Below are positions 43,040 to 52,975 of a stretch of 64,000 bases of DNA, one piece after another. A program made the position numbers and the translations under genes. Source of the DNA: Pseudomonas sp. TH43 (GTDB lineage Bacteria; Pseudomonadota; Gammaproteobacteria; Pseudomonadales; Pseudomonadaceae); contig NZ_JAEKFI010000003.1 of NCBI RefSeq assembly GCF_016650635.1, positions 744,001-808,000 of the forward strand, given 5' to 3'. Within the stretch, counting starts at the first letter, position 1, and each line of letters opens with the position of its first letter. The notes under the pieces are model-generated. The model saw nothing but the letters and a program-made list of their open reading frames with translations, did not search any database and was not told where the DNA came from.

Positions 43040-44404
43040 TCAGTCAGACAATGCGTTGTGTTCGGCTACCGCGCGCTCGACCCAGACTTGCGCCTGTCCG
43101 AGGTAATGGGCGGGATTCAACAGGTGATCCAGTTCAGCGTTGCTCAGTTCGGCCGTCACCGCCGGCTCGTCACCGAGCACGTCGCGCAAATGGCGCTGCT
43201 CGGCCACCGCACGCTTGCAGCATTGTTCGAGCAAGTGGTGCGCGGTGTCGCGGCCAACCCGTTGCGCGAGCACGATGCTCACGGCTTCAGCCAGCACCAG
43301 CCCTTGAGTCAACCCAAGGTTGCGTGCCATGCGCGCGGCATCGACTTCGAGACCGTCAGCCAGCAACCGTGCCTGTTGCAGCGAGCCCGACACCAGGCAG
43401 CAAATCTCCGGCAAGGTTTCCCACTCGGCATGCCACAGACCGAGGCTGCGCTCGTGCTCCTGCGGCATCGCGCTGAACAGCGTCGAAACCAGCCCGGGAA
43501 CCCGTGTCGCTGCGCCGATCAATACCGCCGCGCCCACCGGATTGCGTTTGTGCGGCATGGTCGAAGAACCGCCCTTGCCCGGCGCTGAAGGCTCGAAAAC
43601 CTCGGCCGCTTCGGTCTGCATCAACAGGCTGATATCACGGCCGACTTTGCCGAGGCTGCCGGCGATCAAACCGAGCACCGCGCCGAACTCCACCACACGA
43701 TCGCGCTGGGTGTGCCACGGTTGTTCCGGCAACGTCAGTTGCAGTTCTTCAGCCAACGCTTGAGCAATCGGCAACGCCTGTTCGCCAAGTGCCGCGAGGG
43801 TGCCGGAAGCACCGCCGAATTGCAGCACCAGCAGGCGCGGCTTGAGTTCACGCAGGCGCTGGCGGCTGCGCGTCACAGCGCCAAGCCAACCGGCGATTTT
43901 CATGCCGAGGGTCACCGGCGTCGCGTGCTGCAACCAGGTACGCCCGGCCAGCGGCGTTGCTGCATAGCGTTGTGCCTGGGTGGCGAGGGAATCGGCCAAC
44001 TGCGCCAAGTCACCTTCAATCAGCTCCAGCGCCTGACGCAATTGCAGCACCAGGCCGGAATCCATCACGTCCTGACTGGTCGCGCCCAAATGCACATAGC
44101 GCTCTGCCTCGGCATCCGTTGCGGCAATCTGCTTGCCCAATGCCTTGACCAGTGGAATCGCCGAATTACCGGCCGTGGCAATCGCCTCGCCGAGCGCGGC
44201 GAAGTCATACAAACCAGCGCTGCACGCAGCAGCAATCGGTGCAACCGCTGAGGAAGGGATCAACCCGACTCGCGCTTCGGCCCGGGCCAGCGCCGCTTCG
44301 AAATCGAGCATGGCCTGCACGCGGCCCTGATCACAGAACACTTCGCGCATATCGCGGGCAGTGAAATAGGCATCGAACAATTGATTGCCCGGTCGCTGAG
44401 TCAT
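43040..44404 (-). CDS. pcaB: 3-carboxy-cis,cis-muconate cycloisomerase PcaB
   Basis: 454 residues, fumarase/aspartase superfamily with the signature GKGGSSTMPHKRNPVG. Cycloisomerises 3-carboxymuconate to 4-carboxymuconolactone. Full length; 45-base gap after pcaT. Confidence 0.95.
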   Translation of the reverse strand: MTQRPGNQLFDAYFTARDMREVFCDQGRVQAMLDFEAALARAEARVGLIPSSAVAPIAAACSAGLYDFAALGEAIATAGNSAIPLVKALGKQIAATDAEAERYVHLGATSQDVMDSGLVLQLRQALELIEGDLAQLADSLATQAQRYAATPLAGRTWLQHATPVTLGMKIAGWLGAVTRSRQRLRELKPRLLVLQFGGASGTLAALGEQALPIAQALAEELQLTLPEQPWHTQRDRVVEFGAVLGLIAGSLGKVGRDISLLMQTEAAEVFEPSAPGKGGSSTMPHKRNPVGAAVLIGAATRVPGLVSTLFSAMPQEHERSLGLWHAEWETLPEICCLVSGSLQQARLLADGLEVDAARMARNLGLTQGLVLAEAVSIVLAQRVGRDTAHHLLEQCCKRAVAEQRHLRDVLGDEPAVTAELSNAELDHLLNPAHYLGQAQVWVERAVAEHNALSD

Positions 44405-44449
44405 AAAAGTCCTTGCCGGCGCGGGCCATGACGGCCCGCGCGCATCGGG

Positions 44450-45745
44450 TTAGAGATCGTGGTGCAAGTACGCCGCCTGCTTCGGCAAGCGCAGGCTGAA
44501 CAGGAAGGCGATCGCCATCATCACCGTAACGTACCAGTAGAAGGAGTTTTCCATGCCGATGTTCTTCAGGCTCAGGGCGACGAATTCTGCCGAACCCCCG
44601 AAGATCGCATTCGCCACCGCGTACGCCAGGCCGACGCCAAGTGCGCGCACCTCAGGCGGGAACATTTCGGCTTTCACCAGGCCACTGATCGAGGTGTAAA
44701 AACTGACGATTGCCAGCGCCACGGTGATCAGCACAAACGCGAGGAATGGACTGCTGACGCTTTTCAGACTCAACAAAATCGGCACGGTGAACAGCGTACC
44801 GAGGGCGCCAAACCACAGCATCGAGTTACGTCGGCCAATCTTGTCGGCGAGCATGCCGAACAGCGGTTGCATGCACATATAAAGGAACAGCGCGCCGGTC
44901 ATGATGTAGCTGGCAGTCTTGGCGTGCATGCCGGCAGTGTTCACCAGGTACTTCTGCATGTAGGTGGTGAAGGTGTAGAAAATCAGCGAGCCACCGGCGG
45001 TGTAACCGAGCACGGTGATAAACGCGGCTTTGTGATCGCGGAACAGCGCCCCGATGCTGCCGGCGTCCTTGTGATCACGGGTTTCCTTGTTGGTGGTTTC
45101 TTTCAAGCTGCGACGCAGGAACAGCGAAATCAACGCGGCCACCGCACCGACCACAAACGGGATGCGCCAGCCGTAGGCACGCAAATCATCTTCAGTGAGG
45201 AACTGCTGCAGGATCACCACCAGCGACACCGCCAGCAGTTGCCCGCCGATCAACGTCACGTACTGGAACGAGGCGAAGAATCCGCGCTGGCCCTTGAGGG
45301 CGACTTCGCTCATGTAGGTGGCGGTGGTGCCGTACTCGCCGCCGACCGACAGGCCTTGCAGCAAGCGAGCGAATAACAGCAGCAAGGGCGCCCAAACGCC
45401 GATGGTGTTGTAGGTCGGCAGACAAGCGATCAGCAGCGAGCCGAAACACATCATCAGAATCGAGATGAGCATCGATTTCTTGCGCCCGTGCTTGTCGGCG
45501 AGCCGGCCGAAAATCCACCCGCCAATCGGCCGCATCAGGAAGCCGGCGGCGAACACGCCAGCGGTGTTGACCAACTGCACCGTGGGGTTATCAGAAGGGA
45601 AAAACGCCGGGGCGAAATAGATCGCGCAAAAGGCGTAGACGTAGAAGTCGAACCATTCAACGAGGTTGCCGGACGAGGCGCCGACAATGGCAAAGATGCG
45701 CTTGCTGCGCTCTTCACCGGTGTAATGGGAGGTGGTGGTTGTCAT
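44450..45745 (-). CDS. pcaT: MFS transporter PcaT (3-oxoadipate/dicarboxylate)
   Basis: 431 residues, 12 helices, metabolite:H+ symporter branch (KgtP/ShiA-like): [37 protein letters not shown] and [14 protein letters not shown]. PcaT takes up 3-oxoadipate in P. putida. Leads the pcaTBDC transcript; the 250 bases upstream contain a D-type repeat and no PcaR-like site I can see. Confidence 0.9.
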   Translation of the reverse strand: MTTTTSHYTGEERSKRIFAIVGASSGNLVEWFDFYVYAFCAIYFAPAFFPSDNPTVQLVNTAGVFAAGFLMRPIGGWIFGRLADKHGRKKSMLISILMMCFGSLLIACLPTYNTIGVWAPLLLLFARLLQGLSVGGEYGTTATYMSEVALKGQRGFFASFQYVTLIGGQLLAVSLVVILQQFLTEDDLRAYGWRIPFVVGAVAALISLFLRRSLKETTNKETRDHKDAGSIGALFRDHKAAFITVLGYTAGGSLIFYTFTTYMQKYLVNTAGMHAKTASYIMTGALFLYMCMQPLFGMLADKIGRRNSMLWFGALGTLFTVPILLSLKSVSSPFLAFVLITVALAIVSFYTSISGLVKAEMFPPEVRALGVGLAYAVANAIFGGSAEFVALSLKNIGMENSFYWYVTVMMAIAFLFSLRLPKQAAYLHHDL

Positions 45746-45838
45746 TGTTTTTCACTCGATAGGGACAGTGAGAGTCTAGACATACTTTGCAACAGTCCCG
45801 TTCCACATTGGATCATCACCCAGCTCATGACCAGCCTT

Positions 45839-45971
45839 TGTGGCGAGGGGATTTATCCCCATTGGGCAGCGAAGCGGCCCCAAACCATTCAGCGCGTTAT
45901 TTCAGGTAAACCGCGTGTATATGATTTGCGTGTGCTTCGCACTCGAACGGGGATAAATCCCTTCGCCACAG
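45839..45971. repeat. Inverted repeat element, family D
   Basis: TGTGGCGAGGGGATTTATCC and GGGGATAAATCCCTTCGCCA as inverted ends about 130 bases apart, enclosing GCAGCGAAGCGGCC; between pcaT and pcaG. Confidence 0.82.
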
Positions 45972-45997
45972 TTGATCGCTGACCACCGATGGAGTGT

Positions 45998-46564
45998 TCA
46001 ATAATCGAAGAACACCGTCTCGGCGTCAGTGCCCTGCAGAATCACATTCCACTGATAAACACCCGACGCGTCCTTCTTCGCCAGCAATGTCGCGCGGCGT
46101 TCCGCCGGCACACACTCGAGCAACGGATCATCAACGTTGGCCGACTCGCCTTCAAAGTAGATCCGCGTCAGCAAGTGCTTCACCAACCCACGGGCAAACA
46201 CCAACACCACCAGATGCGGCGCCTGGGTCGAACCCTTCAGCCCCTCAACCGTGCCCGGCTTGATCGTGGTGAAACGGAAGCGCCCTTCAGCGTCCACCGG
46301 CACCCGGCCAAACCCTTCAAAGTTCGGGTCCAGCGGTTTGTCCTGCTCGTCTTCCGGGTGGTCGTATTTGCCGGCGGCGTTGGCCTGCCAGACTTCGAGC
46401 ATGGCGTCGTTGACGACATCACCGTTGCCATCCACCACCTGCCCGGTGATCGCCACGCGCTCGCCGAGGGTTTGCTCAACGGTGAGGTTTTCGCGGTTCA
46501 GCCAGGTCAGGCCGATGTGGTAATACGGCCCGACGGTGTGGGACGTGGTCGCAGTCAGCGTCAT
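45998..46564 (-). CDS. pcaG: Protocatechuate 3,4-dioxygenase alpha subunit PcaG
   Basis: 188 residues, intradiol dioxygenase fold without the iron ligands (these are in PcaH). TVGPYYHIGLTW, EVWQANAAGKYDHPEDE and LVVLVFARGLVKHLLTRIYF fit. With PcaH it opens the protocatechuate ring to 3-carboxymuconate. ATG at 46564, one base after the pcaH stop; the longer frame overlaps pcaH. Confidence 0.94.
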   Translation of the reverse strand: MTLTATTSHTVGPYYHIGLTWLNRENLTVEQTLGERVAITGQVVDGNGDVVNDAMLEVWQANAAGKYDHPEDEQDKPLDPNFEGFGRVPVDAEGRFRFTTIKPGTVEGLKGSTQAPHLVVLVFARGLVKHLLTRIYFEGESANVDDPLLECVPAERRATLLAKKDASGVYQWNVILQGTDAETVFFDY

Positions 46565-46565
46565 C

Positions 46566-47270
46566 TTATTTCTCCATCGGCGTGGCTTCACGCCCGCGCA
46601 GCACGATGTCCCAGCGGTAACCGAGGGCGTAGGACGGAATGGTTTTTTCCAGATCGAAACGGGCGATCAGGCGCTCCTTGGCGGAGGTGTCCGGCACGCA
46701 GTTGTAGATCGGGTCGTAGGCCAGCAGCGGATCGCCCGGGAAGTACATTTGCGTGACCAGGCGAGTCAGGATGCTCGGCCCGAACAGCGAAAAATGGATG
46801 TGCGCCGGGCGCCACGCGTTGTGGTGATTGCCCCACGGATAGGCACCCGGCTTGATGGTCTGGAATTGATACCAGCCATCGGCATCGGTCACGGTGCGGC
46901 CGGTGCCGGTGAAGTTCGGGTCCAGCGGTGCGTCGTGCAGGTCGCGCTTGTGGTTGTAGCGGCCGGCGGCGTTGGCCTGCCAGATTTCCACCAGGATTCC
47001 CGGCACCGGCAGACCGTTTTCATCCAGCACGCGGCCATGAATGATGATGCGTTCGCCCTGTGGCTCGCCCTCATGTTGAGCGGTCAGGTCGTTGTCTTTC
47101 TCGGCGATGCGCTCGGCACCGATGGTCGGGCCAGTGATCTCCGAAAGCGAATGCGGCAGAAACACCAACGGCTTCGACGGCGAGCGCAGGTTGGTGGATT
47201 GATACGTCGGGTGCAGGTACTCAGGCTGAGTGCCTTCCTGCGGGCGACGGTAACCAGGCTTGTCAGACAT
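46566..47270 (-). CDS. pcaH: Protocatechuate 3,4-dioxygenase beta subunit PcaH
   Basis: 234 residues; carries the Fe(III) site: Tyr105 (AAGRYNH), Tyr144 (GAYPWGNHH), His157 and His159 (RPAHIHFS). EIWQANAAGRYNHKRD is the intradiol signature. 36 bases downstream of pcaF, so pcaIJFHG is probably one operon here. Confidence 0.95.
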   Translation of the reverse strand: MSDKPGYRRPQEGTQPEYLHPTYQSTNLRSPSKPLVFLPHSLSEITGPTIGAERIAEKDNDLTAQHEGEPQGERIIIHGRVLDENGLPVPGILVEIWQANAAGRYNHKRDLHDAPLDPNFTGTGRTVTDADGWYQFQTIKPGAYPWGNHHNAWRPAHIHFSLFGPSILTRLVTQMYFPGDPLLAYDPIYNCVPDTSAKERLIARFDLEKTIPSYALGYRWDIVLRGREATPMEK

Positions 47271-47306
47271 TTAGCTATCCTCAGTTCTTATTCGTCACGG
47301 CTCGCG

Positions 47307-48509
47307 TCAGACGCGTTCGATGGCCAGGGCCAGGCCTTGACCGACACCGACGCACATGGTCGCCAGACCTTTCTTGCCATTGGTTTTCTCAAGCTGATGC
47401 AGCGCCGTCAGCACCAGCCGCGCGCCGCTCATGCCCAATGGGTGACCGAGAGCAATCGCGCCACCGTTCGGGTTGACCTGCGCGGCGTCATCCGCCAGAC
47501 CCAATTCACGCAGCACCGCCAAGCCTTGGCTGGCGAACGCTTCGTTGAGTTCGATGACGTCGAAATCGCTGACCGCTACGCCGAGGCGCTCGATCAGTTT
47601 GCGCACCGCTGGCACCGGGCCGATGCCCATTACCCGCGGCGCAACACCGGCACTGGCCATGCCGAGCACTTTGGCGCGGGCGGTCAGGCCGTGTTTTTTC
47701 ACCGCTTCGGCCGAGGCCAGAATCAGTGCAGCGGCGCCGTCATTAACACCGGAGGCGTTGCCGGCGGTAACGGTCTTGTCCGGGCCGTTGACCGGTTTCA
47801 GCTTGGTCAGCGCTTCGATCGTCGTATCAGCGCGTGGATGTTCATCCTGGCTGACCACGGTTTCGCCTTTCTTGTGGGCAATCCGCACTTCAACGATTTC
47901 TTCAGCGAAGAAGCCGGCAGCCTGCGCGGCGGCGGTACGTTGCTGGCTGCGCAGAGCGAAAGCGTCCTGATCTTCGCGCGACACTTTATAGTCGTCGGCG
48001 ACGTTGTCGGCGGTCTGCGGCATGGCGTCGACGCCGTACTGCGCTTTCATCAGCGGGTTGATAAAGCGCCAGCCGATGGTGGTGTCTTCCAGTTTCATGT
48101 TGCGCGAAAACGCCGCATCAGCCTTGCCCATCACGAACGGTGCGCGGGACATCGATTCGACGCCGCCGGCAATCGCCAGCTCCATCTCACCGCTGGCAAT
48201 CGCCCGGAATGCCGTGCCGATGGCGTCCATGCCCGAAGCGCAGAGCCGGTTGAGGGTCACGCCCGGCACGCTTTCCGGCAGACCGGCCAGCAATAGCGCC
48301 ATGCGCGCGACATTGCGGTTGTCTTCGCCGGCCTGATTGGCGCAGCCGAGGAATACTTCGTCGATGGCGTTCCAGTCCACCGACGGATTACGTTCCATCA
48401 GGGCCTTGATCGGCACCGCGGCCAGGTCGTCGGCGCGAACGGCGGACAAACCGCCGCCGAAACGGCCGATGGGGGTACGAATCGCGTCGCAGATATAAAC
48501 GTCACGCAT
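47307..48509 (-). CDS. pcaF: 3-oxoadipyl-CoA thiolase PcaF
   Basis: 400 residues from ATG 48509 (a second ATG at 48512 would add one Met). Thiolase: Cys in LNRLCASGMDA, His in GGAIALGHPLGMSG and Cys in ATMCVGVGQG. Cleaves 3-oxoadipyl-CoA to succinyl-CoA and acetyl-CoA. Shares a base with the pcaJ stop; GGGAGAAGC lies upstream as ribosome site. Confidence 0.95.
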   Translation of the reverse strand: MRDVYICDAIRTPIGRFGGGLSAVRADDLAAVPIKALMERNPSVDWNAIDEVFLGCANQAGEDNRNVARMALLLAGLPESVPGVTLNRLCASGMDAIGTAFRAIASGEMELAIAGGVESMSRAPFVMGKADAAFSRNMKLEDTTIGWRFINPLMKAQYGVDAMPQTADNVADDYKVSREDQDAFALRSQQRTAAAQAAGFFAEEIVEVRIAHKKGETVVSQDEHPRADTTIEALTKLKPVNGPDKTVTAGNASGVNDGAAALILASAEAVKKHGLTARAKVLGMASAGVAPRVMGIGPVPAVRKLIERLGVAVSDFDVIELNEAFASQGLAVLRELGLADDAAQVNPNGGAIALGHPLGMSGARLVLTALHQLEKTNGKKGLATMCVGVGQGLALAIERV

Positions 48510-49288
48510 CATGCTTCTCCCGGTGCCTGGCCGTGGGCGGAGGCGGTGCGCGCTTCGAGATCGCGCAGCGCGGTCAGCTCGACCTCGGACGGTTCGGCGC
48601 TAGTCGCAACGTCATCGGCAAAACGGATTGCCCAACCGGTGGCGGCGACCACTTGCTCGCGGGTCACGCCGGGATGCAGCGCGGTCACCACAAATTCATG
48701 AGTGCTCTCTTCCGGCTCCATGATGCACAGGTCGGTGATGATTCCGACCGGCCCGGCGCCCGGCAGGCCCAGACGCTTGCGCGAATCGCCGCCCTCGCCA
48801 TGACCGACCGAAGTGATGAAATCGAGCTTGTCGACAAACGAACGTGCCGACTGTTTAAGGATGATCAACACGCTTTTCGCCGAACCGGCAATTTCCGGCG
48901 CGCCACCGGCACCCGGCAGACGCACTTTCGGCGAAAAGTAATCGCCGACCACGGTGGTGTTGATGTTGCCGAAGCGATCGACCTGCGCCGCACCGAGAAA
49001 ACCGACGTCGATGCGTCCGCCCTGCAACCAATAGCGAAAAATCTCACCGGTCGGTACGACGGTGTCGGCGGTTTCCGCCAGCTCGCCGTCACCGATCGAC
49101 AGCGGCAGCACGCTTGGTTTGGCGCCAATCGGGCCGGATTCGTAGATCAGCACCACGTCCGGCGACGAGGTCAGGCGCGCGAGGTTGGCGGCTTTCGACG
49201 GCAGGCCGATGCCGACGAAGCATACCGAGCCGTTCTTCAGGCGACGGGCTGCGGCGACGGTCATCATTTCATTGGTGGTGTAAGTCAT
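48509..49288 (-). CDS. pcaJ: 3-oxoadipate CoA-transferase subunit B
   Basis: 259 residues, class I CoA-transferase beta subunit; catalytic Glu50 in LIYESGPIGAKP. Longer than classical PcaJ (about 213), which fits the CatJ/GctB-like branch. Overlaps pcaI by one base (TAATG) and pcaF by one base. Position inside the pca operon fixes the role: 3-oxoadipate plus succinyl-CoA to 3-oxoadipyl-CoA. Confidence 0.9.
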   Translation of the reverse strand: MTYTTNEMMTVAAARRLKNGSVCFVGIGLPSKAANLARLTSSPDVVLIYESGPIGAKPSVLPLSIGDGELAETADTVVPTGEIFRYWLQGGRIDVGFLGAAQVDRFGNINTTVVGDYFSPKVRLPGAGGAPEIAGSAKSVLIILKQSARSFVDKLDFITSVGHGEGGDSRKRLGLPGAGPVGIITDLCIMEPEESTHEFVVTALHPGVTREQVVAATGWAIRFADDVATSAEPSEVELTALRDLEARTASAHGQAPGEA

Positions 49289-50145
49289 TACTTGGCCTCC
49301 GAAGCAGCGGCCAACTTGGCCTGGAACTCGCTGAAGTCAGCGCAGCCATGGATGTATTCGTTGATCCAAGCGGTAAACGTCTCACGGTCGCGGGCGATCG
49401 GATCCCACGCCTGATAGAAACGATTGTCACGCTCGGTGTAACCGTGGGCGTAGGACGGATGCGCGCCGCCGGGCACATGGCAGACCGCGCTCAGGGCCCA
49501 AGTCGGCAGCACGCAGGCGTTCATCGGCGCGTTGAGGTTGTCGACGATTTCCTCGACGGTAACGATGCAGCGCTTGGCAGCCAGTGCGGCTTCCTTTTGC
49601 ACACCGAGAATGCCCCACAGCAGGACGTTGCCTTGGCGGTCGGCCTTCTGCGCGTGGATCACGGTAACGTCCGGTCGCACCGACGGCACCGCCGCCAGTA
49701 CTTCGCCAGTGAACGGGCAAGTGACGGATTTGATCAGCGGATTGACCTTCGGCAGGTCGGAACCGGCATAGGCACGCAGTACCGCAAACGGTAGGCCGGA
49801 TGCGCCGGCGACGTAGGCATTCGCCAGGTCGGCGTGGCTGTGTTCTTCGATTTCCAGCGGGTGCGGCCATTGTTTCTCGACCGCGTCACGCAGACGGTGC
49901 AGCGAACCCACGCCCGGGTTACCGCCCCAGGAGAAAATCAGTTTGCGTGCGCAACCGGCACCGATCAGTTGGTCGTAGATCAGGTCGGGCGTCATCCGCA
50001 CCAGGGTCAGATCTTTCTTGCCCTGACGAATGATTTCATGACCTGCCGCCGTAGGGATCAGGTGAGTGAAGCCTTCGAGCGCGACGGTGTCGCCGTCGTT
50101 GACGAATTGCTTCACCGCGTCGTGCAGCGAAAGGATCTCAGCCAT
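49288..50145 (-). CDS. pcaI: 3-oxoadipate CoA-transferase subunit A
   Basis: 285 residues, CoA-transferase alpha subunit (VALEGFTHLIPTAAGHEIIRQ; KLIFSWGGNPGVGSLHRLRDA). Longer than classical PcaI (about 231) and like CatI/GctA. First gene of pcaIJFHG; a PcaR-type operator lies about 100 bases upstream. Confidence 0.9.
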   Translation of the reverse strand: MAEILSLHDAVKQFVNDGDTVALEGFTHLIPTAAGHEIIRQGKKDLTLVRMTPDLIYDQLIGAGCARKLIFSWGGNPGVGSLHRLRDAVEKQWPHPLEIEEHSHADLANAYVAGASGLPFAVLRAYAGSDLPKVNPLIKSVTCPFTGEVLAAVPSVRPDVTVIHAQKADRQGNVLLWGILGVQKEAALAAKRCIVTVEEIVDNLNAPMNACVLPTWALSAVCHVPGGAHPSYAHGYTERDNRFYQAWDPIARDRETFTAWINEYIHGCADFSEFQAKLAAASEAK

Positions 50146-50246
50146 GGAGCGGGCTCCCGTTTTTGTAATGAATCGCCAGTGATAAAAAGGCGCGAGGTTC
50201 AGCGCCGGAGTGACTGAAGATTAAGCCTGGGAAAATCGCCAAACAA

Positions 50247-50279
50247 TCCGATAATCGACTGAGTGTTCGTTTATCGAAC
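50247..50279. promoter_or_regulatory. PcaR-type operator before pcaI
   Basis: Half-sites CGATAATCG (50249-50257) and CGTTTATCG (50268-50276), centres 19 bp apart; the right one is part of GTTCGTTTATCGAAC. Same geometry as the sites before pcaK and pcaR. Confidence 0.75.
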
Positions 50280-50314
50280 AGATTGTTACTTCCCTAACAA
50301 TCCAAATCAAAAGC

Positions 50315-50382
50315 ATCGCGAGCAAGCTTTGCTCCTACAAGACGGATGCGCTTTGTAGGAGCAGAAGCTTGCTCGCGAAGAG
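50315..50382. repeat. REP pair (inverted), family A
   Basis: CATCGCGAGCAAGCTTTGCT and AGAAGCTTGCTCGCGAAGAG, between pcaK and the pcaI promoter. Confidence 0.85.
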
Positions 50383-50402
50383 GCCAGACCATTCACCCAA
50401 AA

Positions 50403-51749
50403 TCAGGTCGCATCCGCATGACTGACCATGCCCTTGATCACCACCGCCGTAGTCGCCAGCGCCGCGGGAATCACCAACGCCGTCAGCACCTGCTCAAAGT
50501 TCCAGCCCAACCCGAGCAACGTCGCGCCCATCCACGCCCCGAGAATCGCGCCAAATCGGCCAATCCCGAGCATCCACGACACGCCGGTCGCCCGTCCCTG
50601 AGTCGGATAAAACCGCGCCGCCAGCGACGGCATCGCCGATTGCGCACCGTTCACACACATCCCGGCCACCAGCACCAAAGTCGCCAGCAGCGTGATATTT
50701 CCAAGGCTCTGCCCCACCGCGTAGGCAAACACCCCGGCCAGCAGGTAGAAAATGCCGATGACCTTGTGCGGATTGAACCGATCCATCGCCCATCCCACAG
50801 CGACCGCGCTCAATACCCCGCCAAACTGGAACAACGCGCCGATGAACGCCGCCTGCTCCATGCTCGCGCCGCTGTCGCGCATGAGTGTCGGCAGCCAGCT
50901 GGTCAGCAGGTAAACAATCACCAGGCCCATGAAATAGGTCAGCCACAGCAGCAAGGTGCCGGTGCTGTAAGTGCCGGAGAAGATCACCGCGAACACGTTG
51001 CGCGCCTTCACGGTTTTCTGTTCCGGCACACTGAAGCTGGAGGCTTGGGCGACGACAACCGGATCAATCGGCGCCAGGGTTTTGCGCACTTTGTCAGTGC
51101 CACGATTACGCACGACCAGGTAGCGCGCTGATTCCGGCAGCCAGAACAGCAGCACCACAGCGAGGATCAACGGCAGGATCCCGCCAATCAGCAGCAGGCT
51201 GTGCCAACCGAACGCCGGGATCAGTTTTGCGGAAATAAACCCGCCGCCCGCCATACCGAGGTTGAAGCCGCAAAACATGCTCGTCACCAGCAGCGACTTC
51301 TTGCGCTCCGGGGTGTACTCCGAGAGTAGCGTGGTCGCATTCGGCATCCCCGCGCCCAGACCAAGCCCCGTCAAGAAGCGCAGCACCAGCAGCTGTTCAA
51401 CGTTGCTGCTGTACGCCGACGCCAGACTGAACGCGCCGAACAACACAACCGCCCCCACCAGTACGACTTTTCGTCCGAAACGGTCAGCCAAAGGCCCGGA
51501 ACCGAGTGCGCCGAAAACCATCCCGATCAACGCCGCACTCATCACCGGGCCAAGGCTGGCGCGGTCGATGCCCCAGTCCTGCGACAGCGCCGGGGCAATG
51601 AAACCCATCGCGGCGGTGTCGAGGCCATCGAGAAACACAATCAGAAAACACAGGATCACCACCCGCCACTGATAGCGCGAGATCGGTTGGGCGTTGATGA
51701 AGGTCTGCACGTCGAGGCAGTTACCTACAGCGGACTGAGGCTGGTTCAT
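50403..51749 (-). CDS. pcaK: MFS transporter PcaK (4-hydroxybenzoate/protocatechuate)
   Basis: 448 residues, the exact family length; aromatic-acid:H+ symporter with VILCFLIVFLDGLDTAAMGFIAPALS, the DGLDT motif in helix 1, and GPLADRFGRK. Imports 4-hydroxybenzoate and protocatechuate. Start at 51749 chosen by family length; longer frame is spurious. Single gene, with a PcaR-type site about 255 bases upstream. Confidence 0.93.
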   Translation of the reverse strand: MNQPQSAVGNCLDVQTFINAQPISRYQWRVVILCFLIVFLDGLDTAAMGFIAPALSQDWGIDRASLGPVMSAALIGMVFGALGSGPLADRFGRKVVLVGAVVLFGAFSLASAYSSNVEQLLVLRFLTGLGLGAGMPNATTLLSEYTPERKKSLLVTSMFCGFNLGMAGGGFISAKLIPAFGWHSLLLIGGILPLILAVVLLFWLPESARYLVVRNRGTDKVRKTLAPIDPVVVAQASSFSVPEQKTVKARNVFAVIFSGTYSTGTLLLWLTYFMGLVIVYLLTSWLPTLMRDSGASMEQAAFIGALFQFGGVLSAVAVGWAMDRFNPHKVIGIFYLLAGVFAYAVGQSLGNITLLATLVLVAGMCVNGAQSAMPSLAARFYPTQGRATGVSWMLGIGRFGAILGAWMGATLLGLGWNFEQVLTALVIPAALATTAVVIKGMVSHADAT

Positions 51750-52003
51750 TATTTTTATTCCACGCAAAAAACGCAGTCGAACGACGGCCGGCCAAAGAGC
51801 GGCACGGGCACAAGAATAGAAGGTTGTAATCAGGCGTTGCGCTGAGCTCGGCAACAGCGGCTGGAACGCAGACAGTCGGGGATCATGCGCATGGTGAGTT
51901 GCCTCTTGTCATTATTATGGGAGTCGGCAGTCCGGCGGGCTCATTCACATCAGCGCCGGATGACGCTGCCGCGACATTAATGATCCGAGGGTTTTAGCGT
52001 CAA

Positions 52004-52035
52004 TTCGATAAACGCAACACTGTGCGTTTATCGAA
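52004..52035. promoter_or_regulatory. PcaR-type operator before pcaK
   Basis: Perfect 13-bp inverted repeat TTCGATAAACGCA, 6 bases, TGCGTTTATCGAA. Contains half-sites CGATAAACG (52006-52014) and CGTTTATCG (52025-52033), centres 19 bp apart. Lies between the pcaR 3' end and pcaK. Confidence 0.82.
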
Positions 52036-52043
52036 CAGCTTCA

Positions 52044-52886
52044 TCAGGCGAACAACTGCGCACTGAGGTCGCGGCTGGCACTGAGCAGGCCCGGCAGGAA
52101 GCGCTGCTCCAACTCGGTACGGCTGACGCGACCGGCGTGGGTGCTGACGTTGAGCGCGGCGACAACCTGGCCCGAGGCGTCGTAAACCGGCACGGCAATC
52201 GAGCGTAAACCTTGCTCCAGCTCCTGATCGACGATGCACCAGCCTTGCTGCCGAACCTCTTGCAAACATTCGAGCAAAGCATCCGGGGTGTGGATCGTGC
52301 GGCTGGTCTTGGCGACCAGTTCAGCGTGGTCGAGGTATTCACCCAGCGACGTGTCATCCAGCGCCGCCAACAGAATCCGTCCCATCGAGGTGCAATACGC
52401 CGGCAGGCGTCCACCCACCGACAGATCCACCGAAATCAGCCGCTGGGTCGTGGCCGAACGAGCGATGTAGAGAATGTCGTCGCCCTCCAGCGTGGCCATG
52501 TTGCAGGCCTCATGCAATTGCTCGCTCATGCGGTCGAGGTAAGGCTGGGCCGACACCGCCAACGGTGTCGACGACAAGTAGGCATGGCCGAGGGTCAGCA
52601 CTTTCGGCAGCAGCGAATAGGTGCGGCCATCGGTGGTGGCGTAGCCAAGCTTGATCAAGGTGTGCAGGCAGCGGCGCACGGCGGCACGGGGAATTTCCGT
52701 GCGGTGGCTGATCTGGGCGATGGTCAGGTGACGTTTGCGCTCCTGAAAGGCCTGAACCACCGCCAGGCCTCGGGCCAGCGAGGTCATGAAATCCGGATCA
52801 CCGGTCAGCGCCTGGATCCGCTTGGCGGGCGAGGCGACAATCGGCGGCGCCACGGAGGTGAAGGAGTTGCGCATTTGATCGTTCAT
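52044..52886 (-). CDS. pcaR: IclR-family regulator PcaR
   Basis: 280 residues. N-terminal winged HTH (HLTIAQISHRTEIPRAAVRR) and C-terminal IclR effector domain (about 105-270, CNMATLEGDDILYIARS; AYCTSMGRILLAAL). PcaR activates pca genes with 3-oxoadipate as inducer and represses itself in P. putida. Own operator lies upstream at 52976-53005. Confidence 0.93.
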   Translation of the reverse strand: MNDQMRNSFTSVAPPIVASPAKRIQALTGDPDFMTSLARGLAVVQAFQERKRHLTIAQISHRTEIPRAAVRRCLHTLIKLGYATTDGRTYSLLPKVLTLGHAYLSSTPLAVSAQPYLDRMSEQLHEACNMATLEGDDILYIARSATTQRLISVDLSVGGRLPAYCTSMGRILLAALDDTSLGEYLDHAELVAKTSRTIHTPDALLECLQEVRQQGWCIVDQELEQGLRSIAVPVYDASGQVVAALNVSTHAGRVSRTELEQRFLPGLLSASRDLSAQLFA

Positions 52887-52975
52887 TTCTTGTCCTTTAT
52901 ACGGATCCCGCGCGGATCAATGGCTATACAAACGACTTGGCGCACGATGCACAAGGGCTGAGGCACCAACATTGG

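Noticed and set aside
46536..48296. 586-codon open frame on the plus strand
   Set aside because: Antisense to pcaH and pcaF, which have complete catalytic motifs.
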